35,276 bases of DNA from the NCBI RefSeq assembly GCF_030009775.1, contig NZ_JASCTH010000034.1, positions 1 to 35,276 on the forward strand, written 5' to 3'. Position 1 is the first letter of the stretch, and each line of letters starts with the position of its first letter. The translations under genes were made by a program, and so were the position numbers. The DNA comes from Actinoplanes sandaracinus (GTDB lineage Bacteria > Actinomycetota > Actinomycetes > Mycobacteriales > Micromonosporaceae). The notes beneath the pieces are model-generated. The model searched no databases and was not told the origin of the DNA. It worked only from the letters and a program-made list of their open reading frames with translations. This document shows, in pieces, positions 16,401 to 23,295 of the stretch.

Positions 16401-16607
16401 TGCGGCGGGCAGCAAACTACACAGGTGTTGTTCAACGCGACAATCCGCAACGGGTCTCGTGTTGGGCGGCGCGGCGTCGTGGCGGGTCGTGGGTCCGAAT
16501 CGGATCTGTTTTTCGGCTCGTAAGGGGGGACGCGGCCTGCCTGCGGGAGCGCGGGCCGCAACAGCGGACGGAGGTGGGGGCATGGACTCTCGGCAGGGAG
16601 GGGTGGC

Positions 16608-17333
16608 ATGAGCGGCGGCGCGTTTCGCAAGGCGGGCGTCTGGCTCGGCCTCGTCGAGGAGGACGAAGACCGCGGGTACGAGGACCGCGGTTACCGGGAG
16701 AGCTCCTACCGCTCGCGGGAACGCGACCGTGATCGCGATCGCGATCGGGACCGTTACTCCAGCGACCGCTACACCGACGAGTTCTCCGAGGAGGACGAAG
16801 AGGAGGAGCGCGCGGTGCCGCGGGCACGATCCGAGCGGCGTGAGCGCGAGCGGGTCTCCCAGGCGCGCGCCGACCTGGACCGGGACGAGAGCGAGCGCCT
16901 CGATCGGGCGAGCGTCCGCTCCATCACCCGGCCCACGCCGGCGCCCGAGCAGCCCGCCGCGCTGACCTACTCCACCCGGGAGAACCTGGCGCTCAAGCCG
17001 CAGCCGGTGGCGCACCCGCAGCCGGTGCACCAGCGCCCGGCCGAGGAGGAGCAGCGTTACCAGATCACCACGCTGCACCCGACCACCTACCGGGAGGCGC
17101 GGACGATCGGCGAGCACTTCCGGGACGGCGTGCCGGTGATCATCAACCTCACCGAGATGGACGAGTCGGACGCACGCCGGCTGGTGGACTTCGCCGCCGG
17201 GCTGGCCTTCGGTCTGCGGGGTACGATCGAGCGCGTCACCAACCGGGTCTTCCTGCTCTCCCCGGCGAACGTCCAGGTCACCGCGGAGGACAAGGCCAAG
17301 ATCGCTGAGGGCGGTTTCTTCACCCAGGGCTGA
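16608..17333 (+). CDS. sepF: Cell division protein SepF
   Basis: SepF anchors FtsZ filaments to the membrane; in actinobacteria lacking FtsA it is the main tether. The start MSGGAFRKAGVWLGLVEED contains the expected amphipathic membrane-binding helix. A long charged linker (about 18-145) includes an Arg/Asp run with repeated RD dipeptides. The C-terminal SepF domain (DUF552; about 150-235) contains TYREARTIGEHFRDGVPVI, NLTEMDESDARRLVDFAAG and NRVFLLSPANVQV. At 241 aa it is longer than Bacillus SepF, mostly in the linker. A GGAGGGG ribosome site precedes the ATG. Confidence 0.94.
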   Translation: MSGGAFRKAGVWLGLVEEDEDRGYEDRGYRESSYRSRERDRDRDRDRDRYSSDRYTDEFSEEDEEEERAVPRARSERRERERVSQARADLDRDESERLDRASVRSITRPTPAPEQPAALTYSTRENLALKPQPVAHPQPVHQRPAEEEQRYQITTLHPTTYREARTIGEHFRDGVPVIINLTEMDESDARRLVDFAAGLAFGLRGTIERVTNRVFLLSPANVQVTAEDKAKIAEGGFFTQG

Positions 17334-17361
17334 TCGACACCGGGCTGTTGCACGGCCCAGC

Positions 17362-17393
17362 GTCGATCGGCACTGGGTGCCGCCTGTCGATCG
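17362..17393 (+). repeat. Hairpin flanked by direct repeat between sepF and yggT
   Basis: GTCGATCG occurs at 17362-17369 and again at 17386-17393. Between them CGGCAC (17368-17373) pairs with GTGCCG (17377-17382) around a 3-nt loop. No T-tract follows. Its function is unknown; it may be a processing or pause site. Confidence 0.3.
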
Positions 17394-17453
17394 CGACCCG
17401 GGGCCCTGACCGAGACCCGGATTTGATTGACCCGAACGAGGGATCCGCCTGAC

Positions 17454-17753
17454 GTGCTGTCGATCGTGCTCCAGATTCTCTACCTACTGCTGTACCTCTT
17501 CTTCATGGTGCTGCTGGCCCGGTTCGTGCTGAGTGCGGTGCTGCAGTACGGACGACGCTGGCAGCCCAGCCGGGGAGCCTCGGCCGGACTCGAAGCCGTG
17601 TGGAGCGTCACGGATCCACCCCTCAAGGCGTTGAGGCGTGTGATCCCACCGCTGCGCATTGGTAACGTGAGTTTGGACCTGGCTTCCATCGTGCTGCTGG
17701 TTATCCTGTTCGTGCTCATGGACGTCGTACTGAGAAAACTGATTTACAGCTAG
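17454..17753 (+). CDS. YggT family integral membrane protein
   Basis: This is a small (99 aa) membrane protein of the YggT family, which is common next to sepF and divIVA in Gram-positive dcw regions; its exact role is not settled. It has two hydrophobic segments, IVLQILYLLLYLFFMVLLARFVL near the N-terminus (read in parts) and LASIVLLVILFVLMDVVL at the C-terminus. The family loop WSVTDPPLKALRRVIPPLRIG lies between them. GTG 17454 has GAGGGA ten bases upstream and gives the usual length; a TTG at 17427 would add nine unconserved residues. Confidence 0.88.
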   Translation: MLSIVLQILYLLLYLFFMVLLARFVLSAVLQYGRRWQPSRGASAGLEAVWSVTDPPLKALRRVIPPLRIGNVSLDLASIVLLVILFVLMDVVLRKLIYS

Positions 17754-17796
17754 ACAGCAGCCCCAACCGCGGCCGCGACTGACCCGAGGAGTTTCG

Positions 17797-18612
17797 ATGC
17801 CGCTGACCCCGGCCGACGTGCACAACGTCGCCTTCAAGAAGCCCCCGATCGGCAAGCGGGGGTATGACGAGGAGGAGGTCGACGCCTTCCTTGACGAGGT
17901 GGAGCGCGAGCTTGCCCGTCTGATCGAAGAGAACAACGAGCTGCGTGCGCAGGTGGAGCGTGGCGGCCGGGGTGGTGCACCGGCGGGCCCGGGTGCCGAC
18001 CCGCGTCTCGCGGCCGAGCTCAACGAGCTGAAAGCGCAGCTGGACCGCGTGCAGCGGGACAAGACCGCCGCCGAGCAGGCGGCCCGCCAGATGCAGGCTG
18101 AGCTGGAGCAGGTTCGCGCTCAGGGCCCCGGCCCCGGTGCCGCGCCCGGTGGCGCCGACGGCGAGCAGCAGGCCCTGCGAGTGCTCATGATGGCCCAGCG
18201 CACCGCCGACGACCACGTCGCCGACGCGCGCCGTGAGGCCGACAAGCTTCTCTCCGACGCCCGCTCCAAGGCGGAGGAGGTCACCCGCGAGGCCCGGGCC
18301 AAGGCGGACGCGCTTGAGCGTGACGCCCGTCAGCGTCACCAGGAGGCCATGGGCGGCCTGGACGCGAAGCGGACCGCGCTGCAGAAGCACATCGAGGAGC
18401 TCAAGCAGTTCGAGCGGGAGTACCGCACCCGGCTCAAGGCGTACCTGGAGAGTCAGCTCCGCGACCTTGACGGCCGTGGCCAGGGCCTCGAAGCCGAACT
18501 GACGCGGGCCGACTCCAGCCGTGCCGTCGGTGGTTCCGGTGGTCTTGCGGCGGCCGGTCTCGCCGGTTCCTACAACGGTGGCCGCACCAACTCCATCGAA
18601 TCGGGTCGCTGA
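17797..18612 (+). CDS. divIVA: Polar growth / septum scaffold DivIVA (Wag31-like)
   Basis: DivIVA (Wag31) binds negatively curved membrane at poles and septa and directs apical wall growth in actinobacteria. The 271-aa protein starts with the lipid-binding N-domain: LTPADVHNVAFKKPPIGKRGYDEEEVDAFLDEVE, read in parts. A coiled coil follows (ERELARLIEENNELRAQVE), then a Gly/Pro/Ala linker (about 55-70 and 108-124), and a long Ala/Arg/Glu coiled coil (about 125-240). The tail is Gly/Ser-rich. GAGGAG-like sequence precedes the ATG. Downstream, a strong terminator-like hairpin (18626-18690) probably ends most of its transcript. Confidence 0.95.
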   Translation: MPLTPADVHNVAFKKPPIGKRGYDEEEVDAFLDEVERELARLIEENNELRAQVERGGRGGAPAGPGADPRLAAELNELKAQLDRVQRDKTAAEQAARQMQAELEQVRAQGPGPGAAPGGADGEQQALRVLMMAQRTADDHVADARREADKLLSDARSKAEEVTREARAKADALERDARQRHQEAMGGLDAKRTALQKHIEELKQFEREYRTRLKAYLESQLRDLDGRGQGLEAELTRADSSRAVGGSGGLAAAGLAGSYNGGRTNSIESGR

Positions 18613-18625
18613 CCCAATCCCCGCA

Positions 18626-18690
18626 CCGCGACGAGGATGAGCCATGATCGTTGCTAGTCTCCTGCTCATCCCCGTCGCGGTTTTGTTTCT
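18626..18690 (+). terminator. Intrinsic-terminator-like hairpin overlapping the next gene start
   Basis: CCGCGACGAGGATGAG (18626-18641) pairs with CTCATCCCCGTCGCGG (18665-18680) in 15 of 16 positions. TTTTGTTTCT (18681-18690) follows at once, which is the pattern of an intrinsic terminator for divIVA. The 23-nt loop contains the start codon of the next gene (ATG 18644), and the left arm contains its GAGGATGAG ribosome site. The right arm and T-tract are codons 8-16 of that gene. It therefore looks able both to stop transcription and to hide the ribosome site. Confidence 0.65.
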
Positions 18691-19498
18691 CGCGTTGGGC
18701 CTGGTCAACGGCTCGAGCAGTCTTCTCATAACCTCGATCGTGGTCAGCCTGCTGGCCGCGGTCGCTCTGGTCATCGGCACCCGTCAGGCCGCCGCCCGGC
18801 GTGCGGCCGAGTCCGCGGCGCCGGGCGTCACCACCGGGCGGCCCGACCGCCGGGCCTCGTTCGCTCCCGAGTTCGACGAGGCGGCGCCCGCCGGGTCCGG
18901 CGCCTCTGCCGCCGATGAGCCGGTGGCCTTCGCCGAAGATTCTGCCCCCGGCCAGGCGGCCTTCGCAGGTGAATCCCTCCACTACGAGGAGCCCGCCGTC
19001 GAGCCGGATCCGGTCGATGCGGAAGCGGCCCGTGCGGCCGGCGCACGCGATACGGCGACACGACTGGGTGACCGCGGAGACCGCGGCGTGCCGGTCGCCG
19101 CAGACTATGCCGATTCTGACTCCACGGCTGATTCCCTCTCACGTCCGGCTGCCGCGACTCCCGCCGGCGACGGGTCCGGAGAGCACGCCTGGCGGCCCTC
19201 GGCCGCCGAACCGGCCGAGCAGCCCGACGAATTCGACGAGCCGGGCGACGACGATCCCGACGACGAGCCGTTGCCGCAGTCGGTGCGGCCGGCCGACGCG
19301 GTGATGGTCGCGCGGTTCGACACCGAGGTGCTGGTCGTCGACGGCCGGCCCCGCTACCACATGGCGGACTGCCCGCACCTGGTCGGCCGGCTGACCGAGC
19401 CGTTGCCGGCGAACGAGGCGGTCTCGCTCGGCTTCAGCCCGTGCGGCCTCTGCCGGCCGGTGGACCGGCTGGTCGCGGCCGTCGCCCACCAGCGCTGA
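18644..19498 (+). CDS. Membrane protein with acidic linker and C-terminal Cys/His motif (unknown function)
   Basis: I do not recognise a named family for this whole 284-aa protein. Two adjacent membrane segments occupy about 2-22 (IVASLLLIPVAVLFLALGL) and 25-46. Residues about 60-215 are rich in Ala, Glu, Asp and Pro and are probably disordered. The C-terminal ~60 residues contain RYHMADCPHL and GFSPCGLCRP, with His239, Cys243, Cys267 and Cys270 spaced like the small metal-binding YHxxxC...PCxxC module seen at the ends of some Ada-like and nuclease proteins. That analogy is inference. Expression may be limited by the terminator-like hairpin over its start. It precedes a DUF167 gene by 11 bp. 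Confidence 0.75.
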   Translation: MIVASLLLIPVAVLFLALGLVNGSSSLLITSIVVSLLAAVALVIGTRQAAARRAAESAAPGVTTGRPDRRASFAPEFDEAAPAGSGASAADEPVAFAEDSAPGQAAFAGESLHYEEPAVEPDPVDAEAARAAGARDTATRLGDRGDRGVPVAADYADSDSTADSLSRPAAATPAGDGSGEHAWRPSAAEPAEQPDEFDEPGDDDPDDEPLPQSVRPADAVMVARFDTEVLVVDGRPRYHMADCPHLVGRLTEPLPANEAVSLGFSPCGLCRPVDRLVAAVAHQR

Positions 19499-19509
19499 GA
19501 TCACGGCGG

Positions 19510-19824
19510 GTGACGGGAGCGGTGGCGCGGGCGCAACCGGGCACGTCGGTGCCCGTGCGGGTGCGGCCGGGCGCGGGGCGCACCCGGGTGGGCGGCCGTT
19601 ACGACGGGCCGCACGGCCCCGCCCTGATCGTCGCGGTGGGCGCGCCCGCGGTGGACGGGAAAGCCACCGAGGCGGTCCGTAAGGCCCTCGCCGGCGCGCT
19701 GAGGGTGCGGCCCGCGGAGGTGTCTCTGCGGCTGGGGGCGACCAGCCGCGACAAGGTCTTCACGGTAACGGCGCCGCCGGCCGGGTGGGAACAACGGCTC
19801 ACCGACCTCCGGGACAGCGGATAG
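19510..19824 (+). CDS. DUF167 (YggU) family protein
   Basis: DUF167/YggU proteins are small alpha/beta proteins of unknown biochemical function that often sit near yggS, yggT and division genes. The pattern VPVRVRPGAGRTRVGG, then VAVGAPAVDGKATEAVRKALAGAL and VSLRLGATSRDKVFTVT (read in parts) fits the family core. GTG 19510 gives 104 aa; GTG 19522 is an alternative with GGGAG upstream. The frame is open further upstream, but that part overlaps the preceding gene and lacks family similarity. The stop is followed directly by two short palindromes. Confidence 0.85.
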   Translation: MTGAVARAQPGTSVPVRVRPGAGRTRVGGRYDGPHGPALIVAVGAPAVDGKATEAVRKALAGALRVRPAEVSLRLGATSRDKVFTVTAPPAGWEQRLTDLRDSG

Positions 19825-19866
19825 TGACCACACGGTCACGAAGGGTTTATCGTCGGTAATCCGACG
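19824..19866. repeat. Two consecutive short palindromes after the DUF167 gene
   Basis: GTGACC-ACAC-GGTCAC (19824-19839) and CGTCGG-TAAT-CCGACG (19851-19866) both have perfect 6-bp arms around 4-nt centres. Their centres are 27 bp apart. They could be operators or small transcript-end hairpins; T-tracts are lacking. The rest of 19867-20124 holds the dksA-type promoter and leader but no gene I can support. Confidence 0.4.
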
Positions 19867-19917
19867 CCCGGCTGAACGGTTGGGCATGGTTTGCCGTTTC
19901 TGACCGGCTGTGGCGGG

Positions 19918-19946
19918 TTGTCGGGGTACTTCACGTTCCGTATCCT
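19918..19946 (+). promoter_or_regulatory. Putative promoter of the DksA/TraR-like gene
   Basis: TTGTCG (19918-19923) and TATCCT (19941-19946) are 17 bp apart and match the -35/-10 pattern at four positions each. The implied leader is about 170 nt. The transcript would carry the zinc-finger gene and probably lspA and the pseudouridine synthase. Confidence 0.45.
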
Positions 19947-20124
19947 TGCCACCCTCGCCGAGTGCGCGACCGCCTCTCAGTCGCGCCGTTTGTGCAGGTG
20001 GGGCTCGTGCGCCATCGGGCCGGCACCACGGGGACTGACCATGGGACGACGGTCGGCCGGCGAGCCGCCGTCCGGTTCCGTAGAGCGTCGACCGCCGCGC
20101 TGAGCGCGGCCGAGGGAGCGAGTG

Positions 20125-20544
20125 ATGGCCAAGGCAACCGACGCCCGCCGCGGTACGACGGCCGCCGCCGTGGACCGGACCCGTAGTGAGGCGGAGACCG
20201 AGCAGATCCGTCAGGCGCTGGTCGCGCGGCTCGGCGACCTGCAGGCCGAGTACGATCAGTCGCTCAGTGAGATCACCGAGCTCCAGCGCGAGCGGCTGGC
20301 CGACTCGGCCGGGGACGACCAGGCCGACACGGGCACCAAGACGTTCGAGCGGGAGCAGGAGATCACGCTGGCCAACAACCTGCTCGAGCGGATCACACAG
20401 ATCGAACGTGCGATCGATCGGCTCGGGTCGGGCAATTACGGTTGGTGCGAGCGGTGCGGTAACCAGATCCCGGTAGAGCGGCTGGCTGCCTTCCCCTCCG
20501 CCACGCTCTGTGTCTCTTGCAAGCAGTTGGAGGAACGACGCTGA
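20125..20544 (+). CDS. DksA/TraR-family C4 zinc-finger protein
   Basis: The 139-aa protein has an N-terminal helical hairpin (about 18-100, Glu/Arg/Leu-rich coiled coil) and a C-terminal DksA/TraR zinc finger with Cys108, Cys111, Cys129 and Cys132 (CERCGNQI ... CVSC). Family members bind the secondary channel of RNA polymerase and alter promoter response; actinobacterial members next to lspA may act this way, but that is inference. GAGGGAG lies six bases before ATG 20125, which is better than GTG 20122. The end of the gene contains the ribosome site and start of lspA. Confidence 0.9.
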   Translation: MAKATDARRGTTAAAVDRTRSEAETEQIRQALVARLGDLQAEYDQSLSEITELQRERLADSAGDDQADTGTKTFEREQEITLANNLLERITQIERAIDRLGSGNYGWCERCGNQIPVERLAAFPSATLCVSCKQLEERR

Positions 20545-21164
20545 ACGCCGATGAGCAGGCCGCCCCACGGTTCGCACCCCGTGCGGTGGCCCTCCTGGCC
20601 GCCACCGCGGCGGTCGCCGTGGTGGTCGACCAGTGGGTCAAGCACCTCTCCACCGAGAACCTGGATCCTGGCTCGCCGGGGAATCCCGGCGAGTCGGTCC
20701 GCATCCTGGGCGGTCTGGTCTACCTGTCGCTGCTGCGCAACAGCGGAGCGGCGTTCAGCTTCGGCAGCGATTTCACCTGGATCTTCCCACTGATCACCCT
20801 GGTGGTGGTCGGCGTGATCGGGTGGCTGGCGTCCCGGCTGCGCTCGGTGCCGTGGGGACTGTCGCTCGGTCTGGTGCTGGGCGGCGCGCTCGGCAACCTG
20901 ATGGACCGGCTGTTCCGCGCGCCGGGGCCGTTCCAGGGCCATGTGGTCGACATGATCAGTGTGTTCGCGCCGAACGGCGAGAAGTTCGCGGTGTTCAACA
21001 TCGCGGACAGCTGCCTCACCGTCGGCGTCTGCATCGCGGTGCTGCTGGAACTGACCGGCCGCCAGCGCGACGGGACGCGGATCACCGGGAAAGAGACCGC
21101 GACGACCACACCGGCCGAGGCCGTGACTACTACACCGGCCGAGCCGGATGGGGAGAAATCGTGA
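20541..21164 (+). CDS. lspA: Lipoprotein signal peptidase LspA (probable CTG start)
   Basis: LspA is the inner-membrane aspartic peptidase that removes the signal peptide of prolipoproteins after lipid attachment. Four membrane segments are visible. The motifs NSGAAFSF, GNLMDR (Asp122) and FNIADSCLTVG (Asp156) include the catalytic Asp pair. No ATG, GTG or TTG lies at a proper distance from the strong GGAGG at 20529-20533, but CTG 20541 is seven bases from it and overlaps the upstream TGA. A TTG at 20517 and a GTG at 20586 are in frame but badly placed, the latter cutting into the first membrane segment. The tail is Thr/Glu-rich. Confidence 0.93.
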   Translation: MNADEQAAPRFAPRAVALLAATAAVAVVVDQWVKHLSTENLDPGSPGNPGESVRILGGLVYLSLLRNSGAAFSFGSDFTWIFPLITLVVVGVIGWLASRLRSVPWGLSLGLVLGGALGNLMDRLFRAPGPFQGHVVDMISVFAPNGEKFAVFNIADSCLTVGVCIAVLLELTGRQRDGTRITGKETATTTPAEAVTTTPAEPDGEKS

Positions 21165-22090
21165 GTGGGCAGCGTTCTCTGCCGGTGCCCGACGGGCTCG
21201 ACGGGATGCGCCTGGACCAGGCCGTCTCCCGGCTCTTCGGGTTGTCCCGCACCGTCGCGGCGACCCTGGTCGAGTCCGGCGACGCGCTGGTCGACGGGGT
21301 CGCCCGGCTGAAGTCGGAGAAGGTCGTGGCCGGGTCCTGGCTCGAGGTCACCCTGCCGTCGCCGGTCGCCGCGCCGGTCGTGGTGGCCGCGCCGGTGCAC
21401 GGCCTCGGGATCATCTACAGCGACGACGACATCGTGGTGGTCGACAAGCCGGTCGGTGTCGCCGCCCACCCGAGCCCGGGCTGGACCGGCCCGACCGTGC
21501 TCAGCGGGCTGGCCGCGATGGGGCAGAACGTCGCCACCAGCGGCGCCGCCGAGCGACAGGGCATCGTGCACCGGCTCGACGTCGGCACCACCGGTCTCAT
21601 GGTGGTGGCCAAGAGCGAGGTCGCCTACAGCGCGCTGAAGCGGGCCTTCAAGGAGCGCGAGGTGGAGAAGCGCTACCACGCCGTCGTCCAGGGCCACCTG
21701 GACCCGCTGCGCGGCACCATCGACGCGCCGATCGACCGGCACCCGACGGCCGACTACAAGTTCGCGGTGATGTCCGACGGCAAGCCGAGCGTCACCCACT
21801 ACGACACGATCGAGGCGTTCCGGTCGGCCAGCCTGGTGGACGTGCGGCTGGAGACCGGCCGGACGCACCAGATCCGGGTGCACTTCTCGGCGATGCGGCA
21901 CCCGTGTGTGGGTGATCTGACGTACGGTTCCGACCCGACGCTGGCGGCCCGGCTGAAACTGGACCGGCAGTGGCTGCACGCACGGGAACTGGCCTTCAGC
22001 CACCCCCGAACGCACGATGAGGTCCGGTTCGTCAGCGACTACCCTGACGACCTGAAATACGCGCTGGACGTCCTCCAGGACGCCGGCTGA
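21161..22090 (+). CDS. RluD-type 23S rRNA pseudouridine synthase (RluA family)
   Basis: This enzyme isomerises uridines in 23S rRNA to pseudouridine. The 309-aa protein has an N-terminal S4 RNA-binding domain (MRLDQAVSRLFGLSRTVAATLVESGDALVDG, read in parts) and an RluA-type catalytic domain. The catalytic Asp140 lies in GIVHRLDVGTTGLMVVAK. VEKRYHAVVQG and ETGRTHQIRVHFSAMRHPCVGD are also typical. GTG 21161 overlaps the lspA stop (GTGA) and has GGGGAGA upstream; the longer open frame upstream is out-of-frame lspA. lspA-rluD pairing is common in actinobacteria and elsewhere. Confidence 0.93.
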   Translation: MSGQRSLPVPDGLDGMRLDQAVSRLFGLSRTVAATLVESGDALVDGVARLKSEKVVAGSWLEVTLPSPVAAPVVVAAPVHGLGIIYSDDDIVVVDKPVGVAAHPSPGWTGPTVLSGLAAMGQNVATSGAAERQGIVHRLDVGTTGLMVVAKSEVAYSALKRAFKEREVEKRYHAVVQGHLDPLRGTIDAPIDRHPTADYKFAVMSDGKPSVTHYDTIEAFRSASLVDVRLETGRTHQIRVHFSAMRHPCVGDLTYGSDPTLAARLKLDRQWLHARELAFSHPRTHDEVRFVSDYPDDLKYALDVLQDAG

Positions 22091-22106
22091 CCGTCGGGAG
22101 ACACCC

Positions 22107-23108
22107 GTGGGCCCCGCGACTCGCAAGCGGGCAGTCCTCGTCAGGTTCGGGGGCGCCGCACTCCGGTTGCAGATCATGGCCGGAGCGGCGCTGGCCGCTA
22201 CCGTCGCCCTGGTCCTGATGGTCTTCTGGGCGGACCGCCAGGCCCCGGCCGGCGAACAGGCCGGCGACCTGCTGCGGGTGGGTGTCGTGGAGGGCCAGTC
22301 GGTCGACGGCTATCTCCGGTCGTCCCGGGAGGAGTTGGCCCGGCTCGCCGACCCGTCGGCGCCGGGCGCCGGTGAGACCTGGGCGCTGGTCGCCTTCAAC
22401 CGGTACGCGACGGCGGGTGCCCTGCCGGCCATGCTCGGGGGCGCCCAGGTCGCGCAGGTCTACACCCGGGTGCCGCTCGGCGAGGCCCGGACTTCGGTCC
22501 TGCGGATCCCGGTCTACCGGCTTCCCGGCGACGTGATCACGGGGATGCTCGGCGCGGCACAGGCCCGCGACCGGGAACTGGCCGATTACCAGCGCCTGAG
22601 CCGGGGGCTGGCCGGGGACGGCCGCAACGAGGCGCGGCTGCGGGCGGCCTACGACACCGCCGCCCGGGTCGCCGCCGAGGAGGCCGCTGCCTATCGCGCG
22701 GGCTGCGAGTGCGTCTTCGCCGCGGTGGTGCGCGCGACCCCGGCGGTGCTCGACGGGATCTCCGCCCAGCCGTGGGCGCGGGTCGTGGACCCGGCGCCGG
22801 AGGTGCGGCAGCTGGACCGTACCGAGTTCCGGCCCCCGCTCCCGGAAGAAGTGGACGTGGCGTCGCCGGATCCGTCGGCCGTGCCATCCCCCGTGACGAG
22901 CGTTGCCCCGGTCACCCCCGCACCGTTACCGTCGTCGATCAGGGCGGATGTGACATCTGCCTCACCCGGCAATTCAGGCGAGGGGCCCTCGTCTTCCGTA
23001 CTCCCTTCCGACGGACCGCTTGCCGTACCCTCGGCGACGGACACGAGTCCTGCTCATGAAGGCCTGGAGGCGTCTCCGGGAGCGTCCACCGGCGAACCCG
23101 GCCGTTGA
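22107..23108 (+). CDS. Single-span membrane-anchored protein of unknown function
   Basis: I do not recognise this 333-aa protein. A basic start (RKRAVLVR) precedes one membrane segment (about 22-42, IMAGAALAATVALVLMVFW). The outer region to about residue 245 is Ala/Arg/Leu-rich, with helical stretches and one Cys pair, Cys200 and Cys202 (AGCECVF). From about 250 to the end it is Pro/Ser/Thr/Glu-rich and low in complexity. The anchor near the N-terminus followed by an outer domain is typical of a signal-anchored extracytoplasmic protein. GTG 22107 has a weak ribosome site (TCGGGAG) and lies 16 bp after the pseudouridine synthase stop. Confidence 0.7.
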   Translation: MGPATRKRAVLVRFGGAALRLQIMAGAALAATVALVLMVFWADRQAPAGEQAGDLLRVGVVEGQSVDGYLRSSREELARLADPSAPGAGETWALVAFNRYATAGALPAMLGGAQVAQVYTRVPLGEARTSVLRIPVYRLPGDVITGMLGAAQARDRELADYQRLSRGLAGDGRNEARLRAAYDTAARVAAEEAAAYRAGCECVFAAVVRATPAVLDGISAQPWARVVDPAPEVRQLDRTEFRPPLPEEVDVASPDPSAVPSPVTSVAPVTPAPLPSSIRADVTSASPGNSGEGPSSSVLPSDGPLAVPSATDTSPAHEGLEASPGASTGEPGR

Positions 23109-23147
23109 GTTCCCGGCCCGCGAAACGTTCGGCTGAGGCACGCGCAC

Positions 23148-23231
23148 GACCGGGGACCGGTCATGTGATCAAGAACGACCGGGGGATGGGCGACCGGCCG
23201 GTGGCCCGAATAGGGTTCTCGTCCGTAGCCT
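23148..23231 (+). promoter_or_regulatory. Palindrome and possible -10 upstream of the ParA-like gene
   Basis: GACCGG-GGA-CCGGTC (23148-23162) is a perfect 6-bp inverted repeat. TAGGGT (23211-23216) and TAGCCT (23226-23231) both resemble -10 elements, but I see no convincing -35. The 187-bp gap after the preceding gene suggests that the ParA-like gene has its own promoter. Confidence 0.3.
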
Positions 23232-23295
23232 GTCAGGGGCGAGCGAGACCATCGCCGTGAAGGTTTTTGTCGGGTAGGCGCAGAAGGGACGAGCC

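Noticed and set aside
20041..20103. 20-codon upstream frame in the leader of the zinc-finger gene
   Set aside because: It begins with ATG but has no ribosome site and an Arg/Pro-rich composition expected by chance.
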